64,000 nucleotides of DNA. Source: Pseudomonas mandelii (GTDB lineage Bacteria > Pseudomonadota > Gammaproteobacteria > Pseudomonadales > Pseudomonadaceae). Position numbers and translations under genes: made by a program. The notes under the pieces were generated by a model. It had not been told where the DNA came from. It saw only the letters and a list, made by a program, of their open reading frames with translations, and ran no database searches. Shown here piece by piece: positions 24,977-33,200 of this stretch. Position 1 is the first letter of the stretch; every line of letters begins with the position of its first letter. Location of the stretch: contig NZ_JAMYDU010000022.1 of NCBI RefSeq assembly GCF_024138395.1, forward strand, positions 1 through 64,000, written 5' to 3'.

Positions 24977-25070
24977 AAAAGATCGCAGCCTCGCTTCGCT
25001 CGACAGCTCCTACAGGTATGAGCGAACCATTTGTAGGAGCTGTCGAGCGTAGCGAGGCTGCGATCTTTTG
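24977..25070. repeat. REP-like inverted repeat
   Basis: Arms AAAAGATCGCAGCCTCGCT and AGCGAGGCTGCGATCTTTT; between them lie inner complementary pieces (GACAGCTCCTACA / TGTAGGAGCTGTC). Located between convergent mqo and the PA4642-like gene. Confidence 0.85.
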
Positions 25071-25073
25071 ATC

Positions 25074-25361
25074 TTAACCGCGAGCCTTGTTGATCAGTTC
25101 GATGTACTCGGCCGCGTTGCGCTGATCCTTGATCAGGGCGACGAAGTCATTGCCGTGCTCATCCTTGCCATCCAGGTCATAGCCGGCTTCAACAAAGAAC
25201 GTCAGAAAACGCTCGAAGTCATCGATGCGCAGGCCACGGTACGCCTTGATCAGTTTGTGCAGCGACGGTGAAGTGGCGTCGACCGGCTCGAAATCGAGGA
25301 ACAGCTTGATCTGCGCATCGCCGATCTCGTCACCAATCACTTGCTTCTTATCTTTACGCAT
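25074..25361 (-). CDS. PA4642-like conserved hypothetical protein
   Basis: 95 residues, acidic and lysine-rich, without membrane segments. The sequence (LIKAYRGLRIDDFERFLTFFVEAGYDLDGKDEHGNDF) has the look of a small helical protein and is conserved beside mqo in pseudomonads (PA4642 by recall). Function unknown. The ATG at 25361 is preceded by GGAG. Confidence 0.75.
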   Translation of the reverse strand: MRKDKKQVIGDEIGDAQIKLFLDFEPVDATSPSLHKLIKAYRGLRIDDFERFLTFFVEAGYDLDGKDEHGNDFVALIKDQRNAAEYIELINKARG

Positions 25362-25424
25362 TGCCGACTCCAGCTCGCAGACATTTCACGGGGCGGGCAG
25401 TTTACCCCCGCGCAGGCGCCAGGC

Positions 25425-25910
25425 TCAACGCGGACGAACGCTGCCGGTGTGCAAATCGGCCCAGATATGGCCGTTGGCGTAGCTGAGGAACTGGCAATAC
25501 ACCGTGTCGTTGCGCAGCAAGTCGATCACCACCCGGTACTGAGCCAGCGGATAATAGAGGGTCAGGGTTTTATTTTTTTCGTCATAGATCGGCTTTTTCA
25601 GGCTTTTGCTTTCGCCATCAAAGTTGACCAATACCTGGCTGATGGTCGCGCCCTTGTTCAAGGATTTGCCCTTGAGGCGGATCAGCAATGGCGAGGTGAC
25701 CGGGATCGGCTGTTGGTTGGACTGGCGCTGACTGCCAATCACCACCGAATAGTCGGTGATCTGCAACAGTTGTTGCTGCTCGGGTTCGGCGTCACGCAGG
25801 GTCAAGTCGTCTGGAGGCAAAAACTGCCCGTGCATTGGCGCCGGAGCGGCGGCCAGGGGCAGGCTGAGGGTCAGCAACAGGGCGGCGCAGCTGCGGATCA
25901 AAAGGTTCAT
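25425..25910 (-). CDS. Exported hypothetical protein
   Basis: 161 residues from the ATG at 25910 (GGAGCCC ribosome site), with a clear signal peptide (LLIRSCAALLLTLSLPLAAA). The mature part is a beta-rich domain without cysteines or known motifs. By order it corresponds to PA4643. The longer open frame to 25946 lacks a ribosome site. Periplasmic location is inferred from the signal peptide; function unknown. Confidence 0.7.
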   Translation of the reverse strand: MNLLIRSCAALLLTLSLPLAAAPAPMHGQFLPPDDLTLRDAEPEQQQLLQITDYSVVIGSQRQSNQQPIPVTSPLLIRLKGKSLNKGATISQVLVNFDGESKSLKKPIYDEKNKTLTLYYPLAQYRVVIDLLRNDTVYCQFLSYANGHIWADLHTGSVRPR

Positions 25911-25980
25911 GAAGGGCTCCGGGGGCGGGGCCGAGCACTCTAGCATGGGTGTACGAAAACGCTTCTGTGCACACCGATCC

Positions 25981-26073
25981 CTGTGGGAGCGTGGCTTGCC
26001 CGCGATAGCGATCTATCTGACACATTAATGCTTAATGCACCGACGCCATCGCGGGCAAGCCCGCTCCCACAGG
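25981..26073. repeat. REP-like inverted repeat
   Basis: Arms CTGTGGGAGCGTGGCTTGCC and its near complement GGGCAAGCCCGCTCCCACAG, in the gap downstream of hpt. Confidence 0.85.
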
Positions 26074-26091
26074 GAATGGGTTGGTCGGGAA

Positions 26092-26649
26092 TTACATGCC
26101 TTTAACAGCAAAAATCCCGTTGGCGTTACGCCAGTAGCCTTTGTAGTCCATGCCGTAACCGAAGATGTAACGGTCGATGCACGGCAGGCCGACGAAATCG
26201 GCTTTCAGGTCCGGGCGAGCTTTGCGGTCGTGGTCCTTGTCGATCAGCACGGCGGTGTGCACGGCGCGGGCGCCAGCGTGTTTGCAGAAGTCGATGATCG
26301 CGCCCAGGGTGTGACCTTCGTCGAGGATGTCGTCGATGATCAGCACGTCACGGTCGATGAACGAGACTTCCGGCTTGGCTTTCCAGAACAGATCGCCGCC
26401 GCTGGTTTCGTTGCGATAACGGGTGGCGTGCAGGTAGGACGCTTCCAGCGGGAAGTTCAGATACGTCAGCAGCTTGCCGGAGAAAATCAGCCCGCCGTTC
26501 ATCACGCAGAACACCACCGGGTTGCGTTCAGCCAGCTGATCGTTGATTTGTGCACCGACGCGGGCGATGGCCGCCTCGACTTCAGCTTCGGTGTACAGGC
26601 AGTCAGCCTCTCGCATGATTTGACGGATATGCTCGAGATCAGCGGACAT
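26092..26649 (-). CDS. hpt: Hypoxanthine-guanine phosphoribosyltransferase
   Basis: 185 residues with the PRPP-binding motif VLIIDDILDEGHTL and the type I phosphoribosyltransferase fold; the FCVMNGGLIF block and the C-terminal YIFGYGMDYKGYWRN fit purine salvage enzymes. It converts hypoxanthine or guanine plus PRPP to IMP or GMP in the cytoplasm. Start at 26649 (MSADLEHIR); the longer frame from 26700 is not needed. Divergently arranged with upp-uraA, giving a small nucleobase-salvage locus. Confidence 0.9.
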   Translation of the reverse strand: MSADLEHIRQIMREADCLYTEAEVEAAIARVGAQINDQLAERNPVVFCVMNGGLIFSGKLLTYLNFPLEASYLHATRYRNETSGGDLFWKAKPEVSFIDRDVLIIDDILDEGHTLGAIIDFCKHAGARAVHTAVLIDKDHDRKARPDLKADFVGLPCIDRYIFGYGMDYKGYWRNANGIFAVKGM

Positions 26650-26823
26650 GGCGCTCTCCAAGGGTTTGAGGGGGAGGGACGGATTCGGAAAAGCGGGCAA
26701 AGGTACGCATCCCGCACGGCCAGATCAAGCGTTTGTGGACTAACGTTCTGTATGTCTATAGGACAACACCCTCGGATAGATTAATCTAGGCCGGTTTTTT
26801 TGCCCGCCGCCGGAGCCTTTCCC

Positions 26824-27462
26824 ATGCCCATCCTCGAGATCCGCCATCCGCTGATCCGTCACAAACTTGGCCTTATGCGCCGCGCCGACATTAGCACGAA
26901 GAATTTCCGTGAACTCGCTCAGGAAGTCGGCGCCCTGCTGACCTATGAAGCCACCAAAGACCTGCCGCTGGAAAGCTACGACATCGAAGGCTGGTGCGGC
27001 ACGGTGTCGGTCGAGAAAATCGCCGGCAAGAAAATTACCGTGGTGCCAATCCTGCGTGCCGGCATTGGCATGCTCGAAGGCGTGCTCAGCCTGATCCCGG
27101 GCGCCAAAGTCAGCGCCGTGGGCGTGGCCCGCAACGAACAAACCCTGCAGGCCCACACCTATCTCGAAAAACTGGTGCCGGAAATCGACGAACGCCTGGC
27201 GATGATCATCGACCCGATGCTCGCCACCGGCAGTTCCATGGTTGCCACCATCGACCTGCTGAAAAAGGCCGGCTGCAAGGACATCCGCGCGATGGTCCTG
27301 GTGGCCGCCCCTGAAGGCATCGCCGCGGTGGGGAAGGCTCACCCGGACGTGATGATCTACACCGCTTCCATTGACGAAAAACTCAACGAACACGGTTACA
27401 TCATCCCTGGCTTGGGCGATGCCGGTGACAAGATCTTCGGCACCAAGCAGAAGGACGCTTGA
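26824..27462 (+). CDS. upp: Uracil phosphoribosyltransferase
   Basis: 212 residues, the family length. The PRPP-binding region DPMLATGSSM and the uracil-binding C-terminal region YIIPGLGDAGD are present. It makes UMP from uracil and PRPP. Start at the ATG at 26824 after GGAGCC. It is followed after only 2 bases by the uracil permease gene, a classic upp-uraA operon. Confidence 0.95.
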   Translation: MPILEIRHPLIRHKLGLMRRADISTKNFRELAQEVGALLTYEATKDLPLESYDIEGWCGTVSVEKIAGKKITVVPILRAGIGMLEGVLSLIPGAKVSAVGVARNEQTLQAHTYLEKLVPEIDERLAMIIDPMLATGSSMVATIDLLKKAGCKDIRAMVLVAAPEGIAAVGKAHPDVMIYTASIDEKLNEHGYIIPGLGDAGDKIFGTKQKDA

Positions 27463-27464
27463 GC

Positions 27465-28739
27465 ATGCAGCAAGAGTTCAACGATCCGCTCTGGCGCACA
27501 GTGCTGTCGGGTGCGCAGATGCTGTTCGTGGCCTTTGGCGCGCTGGTGTTGATGCCGTTGATTACCGGCCTCGACCCCAACGTGGCGCTGTTCACCGCAG
27601 GCCTTGGGACGATTCTGTTCCAGATCGTCACCGGGCGTCAGGTGCCGGTGTTCCTCGCCTCGAGCTTTGCCTTCATCACGCCGATCATTCTCGCCAAGGG
27701 CCAGTTTGGCCTGGCGGCGACCATGGGCGGTGTGATGGCAGCGGGTTTCGTTTACACCTTCCTCGGTCTTGCCGTGAAGATCAAAGGCACCGGGTTCATC
27801 GACCGCCTGCTGCCGCCGGTGGTGATTGGCCCAGTGATCATCTCCATCGGCCTGGCCATGGCGCCGATCGCCGCGAATATGGCGATGGGCAAGGCCGGCG
27901 ATGGCACGGAGCTGATTGCTTACCAGACAGCGATGTTGATCTCGATGCCGGCACTGCTGACCACTTTGATCGTCGCGGTGTTCGGCAAAGGCATTTTCCG
28001 CCTGGTGCCGATCATCTCCGGCGTGCTGGTCGGTTTTGCCATGGCGTTCTATTTCGGAGTGGTCGACACCGCGAAGATTGCCGCTGCACCGTGGTTCGCG
28101 ATTCCACAGTTCACGGCTCCGGAATTCAACTGGCAGGCGATTCTGTTCATCGTTCCGGTAGCCCTCGCGCCAGCGATCGAGCATATCGGCGGCGTAATCG
28201 CGGTCGGTAGCGTGACCGGTCGCGATTACCTGAAAAAGCCCGGCCTGCACCGCACCCTGCTCGGCGATGGCATTGCCACCACCGCAGCCGGCCTGTTTGG
28301 CGGCCCGCCCAACACCACCTACGCCGAAGTGACCGGCGCGGTGATGCTGACGAAAAACTACAACCCGAAAATCATGACCTGGGCGGCGATCTTTGCGATC
28401 AGCCTGGCGTTCATCGGCAAGTTCGGCGCCCTGCTACAAAGCATCCCGGTGCCGGTGATGGGCGGGATTCTTTGCCTGTTGTTCGGTTCGATTGCTGCGG
28501 TGGGGATGAACACAATGATTCGCCACAAGATCGACTTGGGCGAAGCACGCAATCTGGTGATTGTCTCGGTGACGCTGGTGTTCGGGATTGGCGGCGTACT
28601 GGTCGGCACCGGTACCGGCCCGGACGATTTCGGCCTCAAAGGCATCGCGCTGTGCGCGGTGGTGGCGATTGCGCTGAACCTGTTGCTGCCAGGCCATGAC
28701 AGCTGGAAGCATAAGCAGGCGCAAGAGCCATTGTTGTAA
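27465..28739 (+). CDS. uraA: Uracil permease (uracil-xanthine/H+ symporter)
   Basis: 424 residues with about 14 membrane segments and the nucleobase-cation symporter-2 (NAT/NCS2) pattern, including the substrate-binding ALAPAIEHIGG and the FGGPPNTTYAE motif. It imports uracil with protons at the inner membrane. The ATG at 27465 uses an AAGGA ribosome site inside the end of upp, so translation is probably coupled. Confidence 0.93.
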   Translation: MQQEFNDPLWRTVLSGAQMLFVAFGALVLMPLITGLDPNVALFTAGLGTILFQIVTGRQVPVFLASSFAFITPIILAKGQFGLAATMGGVMAAGFVYTFLGLAVKIKGTGFIDRLLPPVVIGPVIISIGLAMAPIAANMAMGKAGDGTELIAYQTAMLISMPALLTTLIVAVFGKGIFRLVPIISGVLVGFAMAFYFGVVDTAKIAAAPWFAIPQFTAPEFNWQAILFIVPVALAPAIEHIGGVIAVGSVTGRDYLKKPGLHRTLLGDGIATTAAGLFGGPPNTTYAEVTGAVMLTKNYNPKIMTWAAIFAISLAFIGKFGALLQSIPVPVMGGILCLLFGSIAAVGMNTMIRHKIDLGEARNLVIVSVTLVFGIGGVLVGTGTGPDDFGLKGIALCAVVAIALNLLLPGHDSWKHKQAQEPLL

Positions 28740-28756
28740 GCCAGCCTCAAGAATGC

Positions 28757-28950
28757 CTTCGCGGGCAAGCCTCACTCCTACAGGTTCTGTGTCGATCAAT
28801 GAGACGACGTATGATCGTTCCCACGCTCTGCGTGGGAATGCAGCCCGTGACGCTCCGCGTCACTGGACGCGGAGCGTCCCCAGAGGCATTCCCACGCAGA
28901 GCGTGGGAACGATCACGTATTTCTGTAGGAGCGAGGCTTGCCCGCGAAGC
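28757..28950. repeat. Nested REP-like elements of two families
   Basis: Outer arms CTTCGCGGGCAAGCCTCAC (28758-28776) and GAGGCTTGCCCGCGAAG (about 28933-28949) enclose a complete palindrome of the other family, ATGATCGTTCCCACGCTC to GAGCGTGGGAACGATCA (28811-28914). One element appears to have inserted within another. It lies between the convergent uraA and hemH genes. Confidence 0.85.
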
Positions 28951-28960
28951 TTTTGAAGAT

Positions 28961-29986
28961 TTACAACGCCAACGGCGCCCTTTCGCATAATACGTTCAAC
29001 GCCTTGGCCCACTGCGGATCCTCGTTGAGGCACGGCACCAGCACCAACTCCTCCCCTCCCGCTTCGCGGAATTGCTCCCTCCCCCGATCACCAATCTCTT
29101 CCAGGGTTTCGATGCAATCGGCGACGAATGCCGGGCACATCACCAGGACTTTCTTCACGCCGCTTTTGGCCAACTCATCGAGGCGCGCTTCGGTGTAGGG
29201 TTCGATCCACTTGGCTCGCCCCAGACGCGACTGGAACGACACCGACCATTTGCCATCCGGCAGGCCCAGAAGCCGGGCAAACTCTGACGCAGTGCGCAGG
29301 CATTGAGCGCGGTAGCAGGTGGCTAATACTTCCGATGACGCGTTCTGACAGCAATTATCGCTTTTAAAGCAATGGTGACCAGTGGGGTCGATCTTGGTGA
29401 GGTGCCGTTCCGGCAAACCATGAAAGCTCAGCAACAGATGATCGTAATCCTGTTGCAAATGAGGCTTGGCACTGGCCACCAATGCATCGAGGTATTCCGG
29501 CTGATCGTAGAACGGCTGGAGAATCGAGAACTGCACGTCGAGTTTCTTCTCCCGCACCACCCGCTTGGCTTCTTCGATCACCGTGGTCACGGTGCTGTCG
29601 GCGAACTGCGGATAGAGCGGCGCCAAGGTAACTTTCTTGTGCCCCTGGGCGGCCAGCCGCACCAGAGCCGATTCAATCGATGGCTCTCCGTAACGCATCG
29701 CCAGCTCAACAGGCCCGTGGGTCCATTCCCGGGTCATGGCCTGTTGCAGACGACGGCTGAGCACCACCAGTGGCGAGCCATCCGCCCACCAGATCGATGC
29801 GTAAGCGTGGGCCGATTGCTCCGGGCGCTTGATCAGAATCAATGACACCAGCAAACGTCGCACCGGCCACGGCAGGTCGATCACATACGGGTCCATCAGA
29901 AATTGATTGAGGTAGCTGCGCACATCCGCCACCGAGGTGGAAGCAGGTGAACCCAGGTTGACCAGAAGCAACACGTGATCGGTCAT
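28961..29986 (-). CDS. hemH: Ferrochelatase
   Basis: 341 residues. LLVNLGSP at the N-terminus, the active-site SFHGLPERH, and MCPAFVADCIETLEEI in the C-terminal half identify ferrochelatase, which inserts Fe2+ into protoporphyrin IX at the inner membrane. A cysteine-rich stretch (CFKSDNCCQNASSEV) follows the active-site block, as in other pseudomonads. It lies 8 bases behind the epimerase gene on the same strand, so the two are co-transcribed. The neighbouring divergent operator (31029-31082) raises the question whether this unit is also light-regulated. Confidence 0.93.
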   Translation of the reverse strand: MTDHVLLLVNLGSPASTSVADVRSYLNQFLMDPYVIDLPWPVRRLLVSLILIKRPEQSAHAYASIWWADGSPLVVLSRRLQQAMTREWTHGPVELAMRYGEPSIESALVRLAAQGHKKVTLAPLYPQFADSTVTTVIEEAKRVVREKKLDVQFSILQPFYDQPEYLDALVASAKPHLQQDYDHLLLSFHGLPERHLTKIDPTGHHCFKSDNCCQNASSEVLATCYRAQCLRTASEFARLLGLPDGKWSVSFQSRLGRAKWIEPYTEARLDELAKSGVKKVLVMCPAFVADCIETLEEIGDRGREQFREAGGEELVLVPCLNEDPQWAKALNVLCERAPLAL

Positions 29987-29994
29987 GCAACGTC

Positions 29995-30903
29995 CTATTT
30001 CTTAAGGCGGCTGGACAAATCGTCCAACGCCGCGCGCAAATCAGTGAACTGGAAAGTGAAGCCCGCTTCCAGCAAGCGAGCCGGCATGACCTTCTGGCCA
30101 CCCAGCAACAACAATGACAATTCGCCCAGGCACACCTTCAACACCAGAGTCGGCATCGGCATGAACGCCGGACGATGCAACACGCTACCCAACGTTTGGG
30201 CAAATTCACGATTGCGCACCGGTTTGGGCCCGCAGGCATTATATGGACCGCTGGCCTCATTGCGATGCAGAAGAAAATCGATCAGGGCGATTTGATCCTT
30301 GATATGAATCCACGACATCCACTGCCGACCATTGCCCAGCGGCCCGCCCAGCCCCAGCTTGAACGGCAACAGCAGCCGCGACAAAAAGCCGCCCTCGGCG
30401 GACAGCACCAACCCGGTACGAATGAGGATCACGCGAATACCCAAGGCTTCGGCGCGCTGCGCGGTTTCTTCCCAGGCGACGCACAACTGGCTGGCGAAAT
30501 CATCGATGACCGGTGGCGATTCTTCGGTCAACTCCCGCTCGCCACCGTCGCCATACCAACCGATCGCGGAGCCAGAAATTAATACCTGCGGTTTTTGCTC
30601 GCGGCTTTCGAGCCAGGCCAGCAGGGTTTCGGTCAGGGTGATCCGGCTGCTCCACAGCAACGCCTTGCGTTTGTGCGTCCAGAGCCGATCGGCAATCGGT
30701 GCCCCCGCGAGATTGATAATGGCATCCACCGGTTCTTGACCCAGGTCCTCAAGCCGTGCGATTCCACGTACCTGTGTGCCACAGACTTGGGCGACTTTGG
30801 CAGGCGTGCGACTCCACACCGTCAGGTGATGCCCTTGGCTCAACCAGTGTCGGCAGAGTTGACGTCCTATCAAACCAGTACCGCCGGTCAGCAATATGTG
30901 CAT
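29995..30903 (-). CDS. TIGR01777 family NAD(P)-dependent epimerase/sugar-nucleotide-like protein
   Basis: 302 residues, extended-SDR fold. The nucleotide-binding TGGTGLIGRQLC is at the very N-terminus, and the family blocks ISGSAIGWYGDGGE and MSWIHIKD follow. Substrate unknown; the Escherichia coli relative is YfcH. The ATG at 30903 has a strong GAGGAAG ribosome site. First gene of a two-gene unit with hemH. Confidence 0.87.
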   Translation of the reverse strand: MHILLTGGTGLIGRQLCRHWLSQGHHLTVWSRTPAKVAQVCGTQVRGIARLEDLGQEPVDAIINLAGAPIADRLWTHKRKALLWSSRITLTETLLAWLESREQKPQVLISGSAIGWYGDGGERELTEESPPVIDDFASQLCVAWEETAQRAEALGIRVILIRTGLVLSAEGGFLSRLLLPFKLGLGGPLGNGRQWMSWIHIKDQIALIDFLLHRNEASGPYNACGPKPVRNREFAQTLGSVLHRPAFMPMPTLVLKVCLGELSLLLLGGQKVMPARLLEAGFTFQFTDLRAALDDLSSRLKK

Positions 30904-31028
30904 GACATCTTCCTCGCGTGGCGTTTTACCCGCATCACTAGTCTATTTTTATAAGCAGGGAGCTTTAGTATCGGACAGGCTCTGTGCTTAACAATAGGCC
31001 AAGCCGCCAGAACGAGAACGCTAAAAGT

Positions 31029-31082
31029 TATACCAAAAAACAATATTGTACAGGTTTGAACCACGGCGTAGTCTGTACAGAC
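31029..31082 (+). promoter_or_regulatory. Candidate LitR/PplR-type operator and promoter of the FAD oxidoreductase gene
   Basis: TATACC-N12-TGTACA at 31029-31052 differs by one base from T(G/A)TACA-N12-TGTACA, the consensus I recall for class II LitR regulators in Pseudomonas putida. Its right half overlaps a -35-like TTGTAC (31046-31051). A -10-like TAGTCT follows 17 bases later, and the perfect palindrome GTCTGTACAGAC (31071-31082) overlaps it. Confidence 0.55.
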
Positions 31083-31099
31083 AGGTAAACGAGGCCCCT

Positions 31100-32086
31100 A
31101 TGACTGTACCTATCGCAATCATCGGCACCGGCATCGCCGGACTCTCAGCCGCCCAGGCTCTGACGGAGGCCGGGCATGTCGTGCAACTTTTCGATAAAAG
31201 CCGCGGCAGTGGCGGACGCATGTCGAGCAAGCGCAGCGATGCGGGTGCTCTGGACATGGGCGCGCAATATTTCACTGCTCGCGATCGCCGCTTCGTCACC
31301 GAAGTCCAGCGCTGGCAAGCCAACGACTGGGTCGCCGTATGGACGCCGCAGCTCTATACCTTCCACGGCGGCCAGCTCAGACCCTCGCCGGATGAACAGA
31401 CTCGCTGGGTCGGCACGCCACGCATGAGCGCGATCACGCGCGGCTTGCTCGGTGATCTGGAAGCGCATTTCGCCTGCCGCATCACCGAGGTCTATCGCGG
31501 TGAAGAGCACTGGCATCTGCAAGATGCCGAAGGCTTTACCCATGGTCCGTTCAGCCATGTCGTCATCGCCACGCCCGCCCCGCAGGCGACCGCGCTGCTG
31601 GCGACTGCGCCGAAGCTCGCCGGGGCCGCTGCCGGGGTAAAAATGGAACCCACCTGGGCCGTCGCGCTGGCGTTCGACACACCGCTGGAAACCCCCATCG
31701 AAGGCTGCTTCGTACAGGACAGTCCTCTCGACTGGCTGGCGCGCAACCGCAGCAAACCGGGGCGCGACACCACCCTCGACACTTGGGTGCTGCACGCCAC
31801 CAGTGCCTGGAGCCGGCAGCATATCGACCTGCCCAAGGAAGCCGTGATCGAGCAATTGCACGGGGCCTTTGCCGAACTGCTGCACGACGCCATGCCTGCT
31901 CCGACCTTCAGCCTCGCTCACCGCTGGCTGTATGCCCGGCCGGCCAGCAGCCATGAATGGGGTGCCTTGGCCGATGCCGATCTGGGCCTGTATGTGTGCG
32001 GTGACTGGTGCCTGTCCGGCCGTGTCGAAGGTGCCTGGCTCAGTGGTCAGGAAGCAGCCCGCCGGCTGCACGAACACTTGCAGTGA
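31100..32086 (+). CDS. FAD/NAD(P)-dependent oxidoreductase (COG3380 type)
   Basis: 328 residues beginning with a dinucleotide-binding motif (IAIIGTGIAGLSAAQAL, then FDKSRGSGGRM) and ending with CGDWCLSGRVEGAWLSG, the second FAD-contact motif of amine oxidase-like flavoproteins. The reaction is not known. The ATG at 31100 has GAGGCC before it. It is the first gene downstream of a probable light-responsive operator, and the next plus-strand genes include the regulator and photolyase, so a role in the light or photo-oxidative response is likely by context. Confidence 0.82.
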   Translation: MTVPIAIIGTGIAGLSAAQALTEAGHVVQLFDKSRGSGGRMSSKRSDAGALDMGAQYFTARDRRFVTEVQRWQANDWVAVWTPQLYTFHGGQLRPSPDEQTRWVGTPRMSAITRGLLGDLEAHFACRITEVYRGEEHWHLQDAEGFTHGPFSHVVIATPAPQATALLATAPKLAGAAAGVKMEPTWAVALAFDTPLETPIEGCFVQDSPLDWLARNRSKPGRDTTLDTWVLHATSAWSRQHIDLPKEAVIEQLHGAFAELLHDAMPAPTFSLAHRWLYARPASSHEWGALADADLGLYVCGDWCLSGRVEGAWLSGQEAARRLHEHLQ

Positions 32087-32144
32087 ACTGAATCAAGTCC
32101 AGCCCATCGCTGCTGTCGACATAGGCAGCAGCCCCGCAAAAACC

Positions 32145-32218
32145 TATACAAAAAATTTGACTTGTACACCTTTGAATCTATGATGAAGTCATGTTGTACA
32201 GACCTAATAATCTGTACA
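32145..32218 (+). promoter_or_regulatory. Two LitR/PplR-type operators flanking a sigma-70 promoter
   Basis: TATACA-N12-TGTACA (32145-32168) and TGTACA-N12-TGTACA (32195-32218) both match the class II LitR consensus exactly. Between them sits a good promoter: TTGACT (32157-32162), 16 bases, TATGAT (32179-32184). The first operator overlaps the -35 box and the second covers the region just past the start point, the layout expected for repression in the dark. It drives tudS-litR-phrB. Confidence 0.72.
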
Positions 32219-32240
32219 GGTCTGGATCCGAGGCGCTCCG

Positions 32241-33200
32241 ATGCCCCCTACAGCCATGAAACCGAAAATCGTCATCAGCGCCTGCCTGATGGGAGCCGAA
32301 GTGCGTTACAACGGCGGGCACAAGGCATCACCTCTGTGCAGCCGCATCCTTTCTGATTATTTCGATTTCGTCCCGGTGTGCCCGGAAGTCGCCATTGGCC
32401 TGGGTATCCCTCGCGAACCAATCCGTCTGGTCGGCAACCCGGCACATCCGCAGGCTGTCGGCACTGTCCACCCAGAGATCAACGTCACCCGGCCGCTGGC
32501 CGAGTACGGTCAAAAAATGGCGCTGGAGTTGGGCGACATCTGCGGCTATATCTTCATGCAGAAATCCCCTTCGTGCGGGCTGGAACGGGTCAAGGTCTAC
32601 CACGCCAACGGCGCGCCAGTGGACGGCGGTAGCCGTGGTGTCTACGCCCAAGCCTTCTGTGCATTGCATCCTGATTTACCGGTGGAAGAAGACGGCCGCC
32701 TCAACGACCCGGTGCTGCGGGAAAACTTCCTCACCCGCGTGTTCGCCTACAGCGCCTGGCAGCAGTTGCTGCAAACAGGCCTGACCCGGCGCGCCCTCAC
32801 TGACTTTCACTCGCGCTACAAATACCTGCTGATGGCCCACAACCCGGTGCAATACAAAACCCTGGGCAACTTGTTGGGCAACATGGGGCAAACCGATCCG
32901 CAAGTGCTCGGCCCGCGCTATTTCAGCGAGCTGATGGCGGCCCTGAAAAAATGCGCTACACGCCGCACCCACACCAACGTGCTGCAGCACCTCAGTGGCT
33001 ATCTCAAACAGGCCATCAGCCGTGAAGACAAACAGGAAGTGCAGCACATCATCGGCCAATACCACCGAGGCATCGTGCCGCTGGTGGTGCCACTGATGCT
33101 GCTCAAACACTACTTTCGCCAACACCCGGATCCATACATTGCGCAACAGGTTTACCTGCAACCGCACCCGGAAAACCTCAGCCTGCGAAACGCGATTTAA
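32241..33200 (+). CDS. DUF523 (TudS-like) and DUF1722 (YbgA-like) fusion protein
   Basis: 319 residues in two domains. Residues ~8-150 are DUF523, with three conserved cysteines (SACLMG, VCPE, SPSCG) that in TudS hold an iron-sulfur cluster used to remove sulfur from thiouracil. Residues ~190-305 are DUF1722 (HSRYKYLLMAHNPVQYKTLG...), as in YbgA. The ATG at 32241 sits 7 bases after GAGG. The stop codon overlaps the ATG of the regulator gene by one base (TAATG), so the two are translationally coupled. YbgA-type genes are commonly next to photolyase genes. A repair or detoxification role with photolyase is inferred. Confidence 0.85.
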   Translation: MPPTAMKPKIVISACLMGAEVRYNGGHKASPLCSRILSDYFDFVPVCPEVAIGLGIPREPIRLVGNPAHPQAVGTVHPEINVTRPLAEYGQKMALELGDICGYIFMQKSPSCGLERVKVYHANGAPVDGGSRGVYAQAFCALHPDLPVEEDGRLNDPVLRENFLTRVFAYSAWQQLLQTGLTRRALTDFHSRYKYLLMAHNPVQYKTLGNLLGNMGQTDPQVLGPRYFSELMAALKKCATRRTHTNVLQHLSGYLKQAISREDKQEVQHIIGQYHRGIVPLVVPLMLLKHYFRQHPDPYIAQQVYLQPHPENLSLRNAI

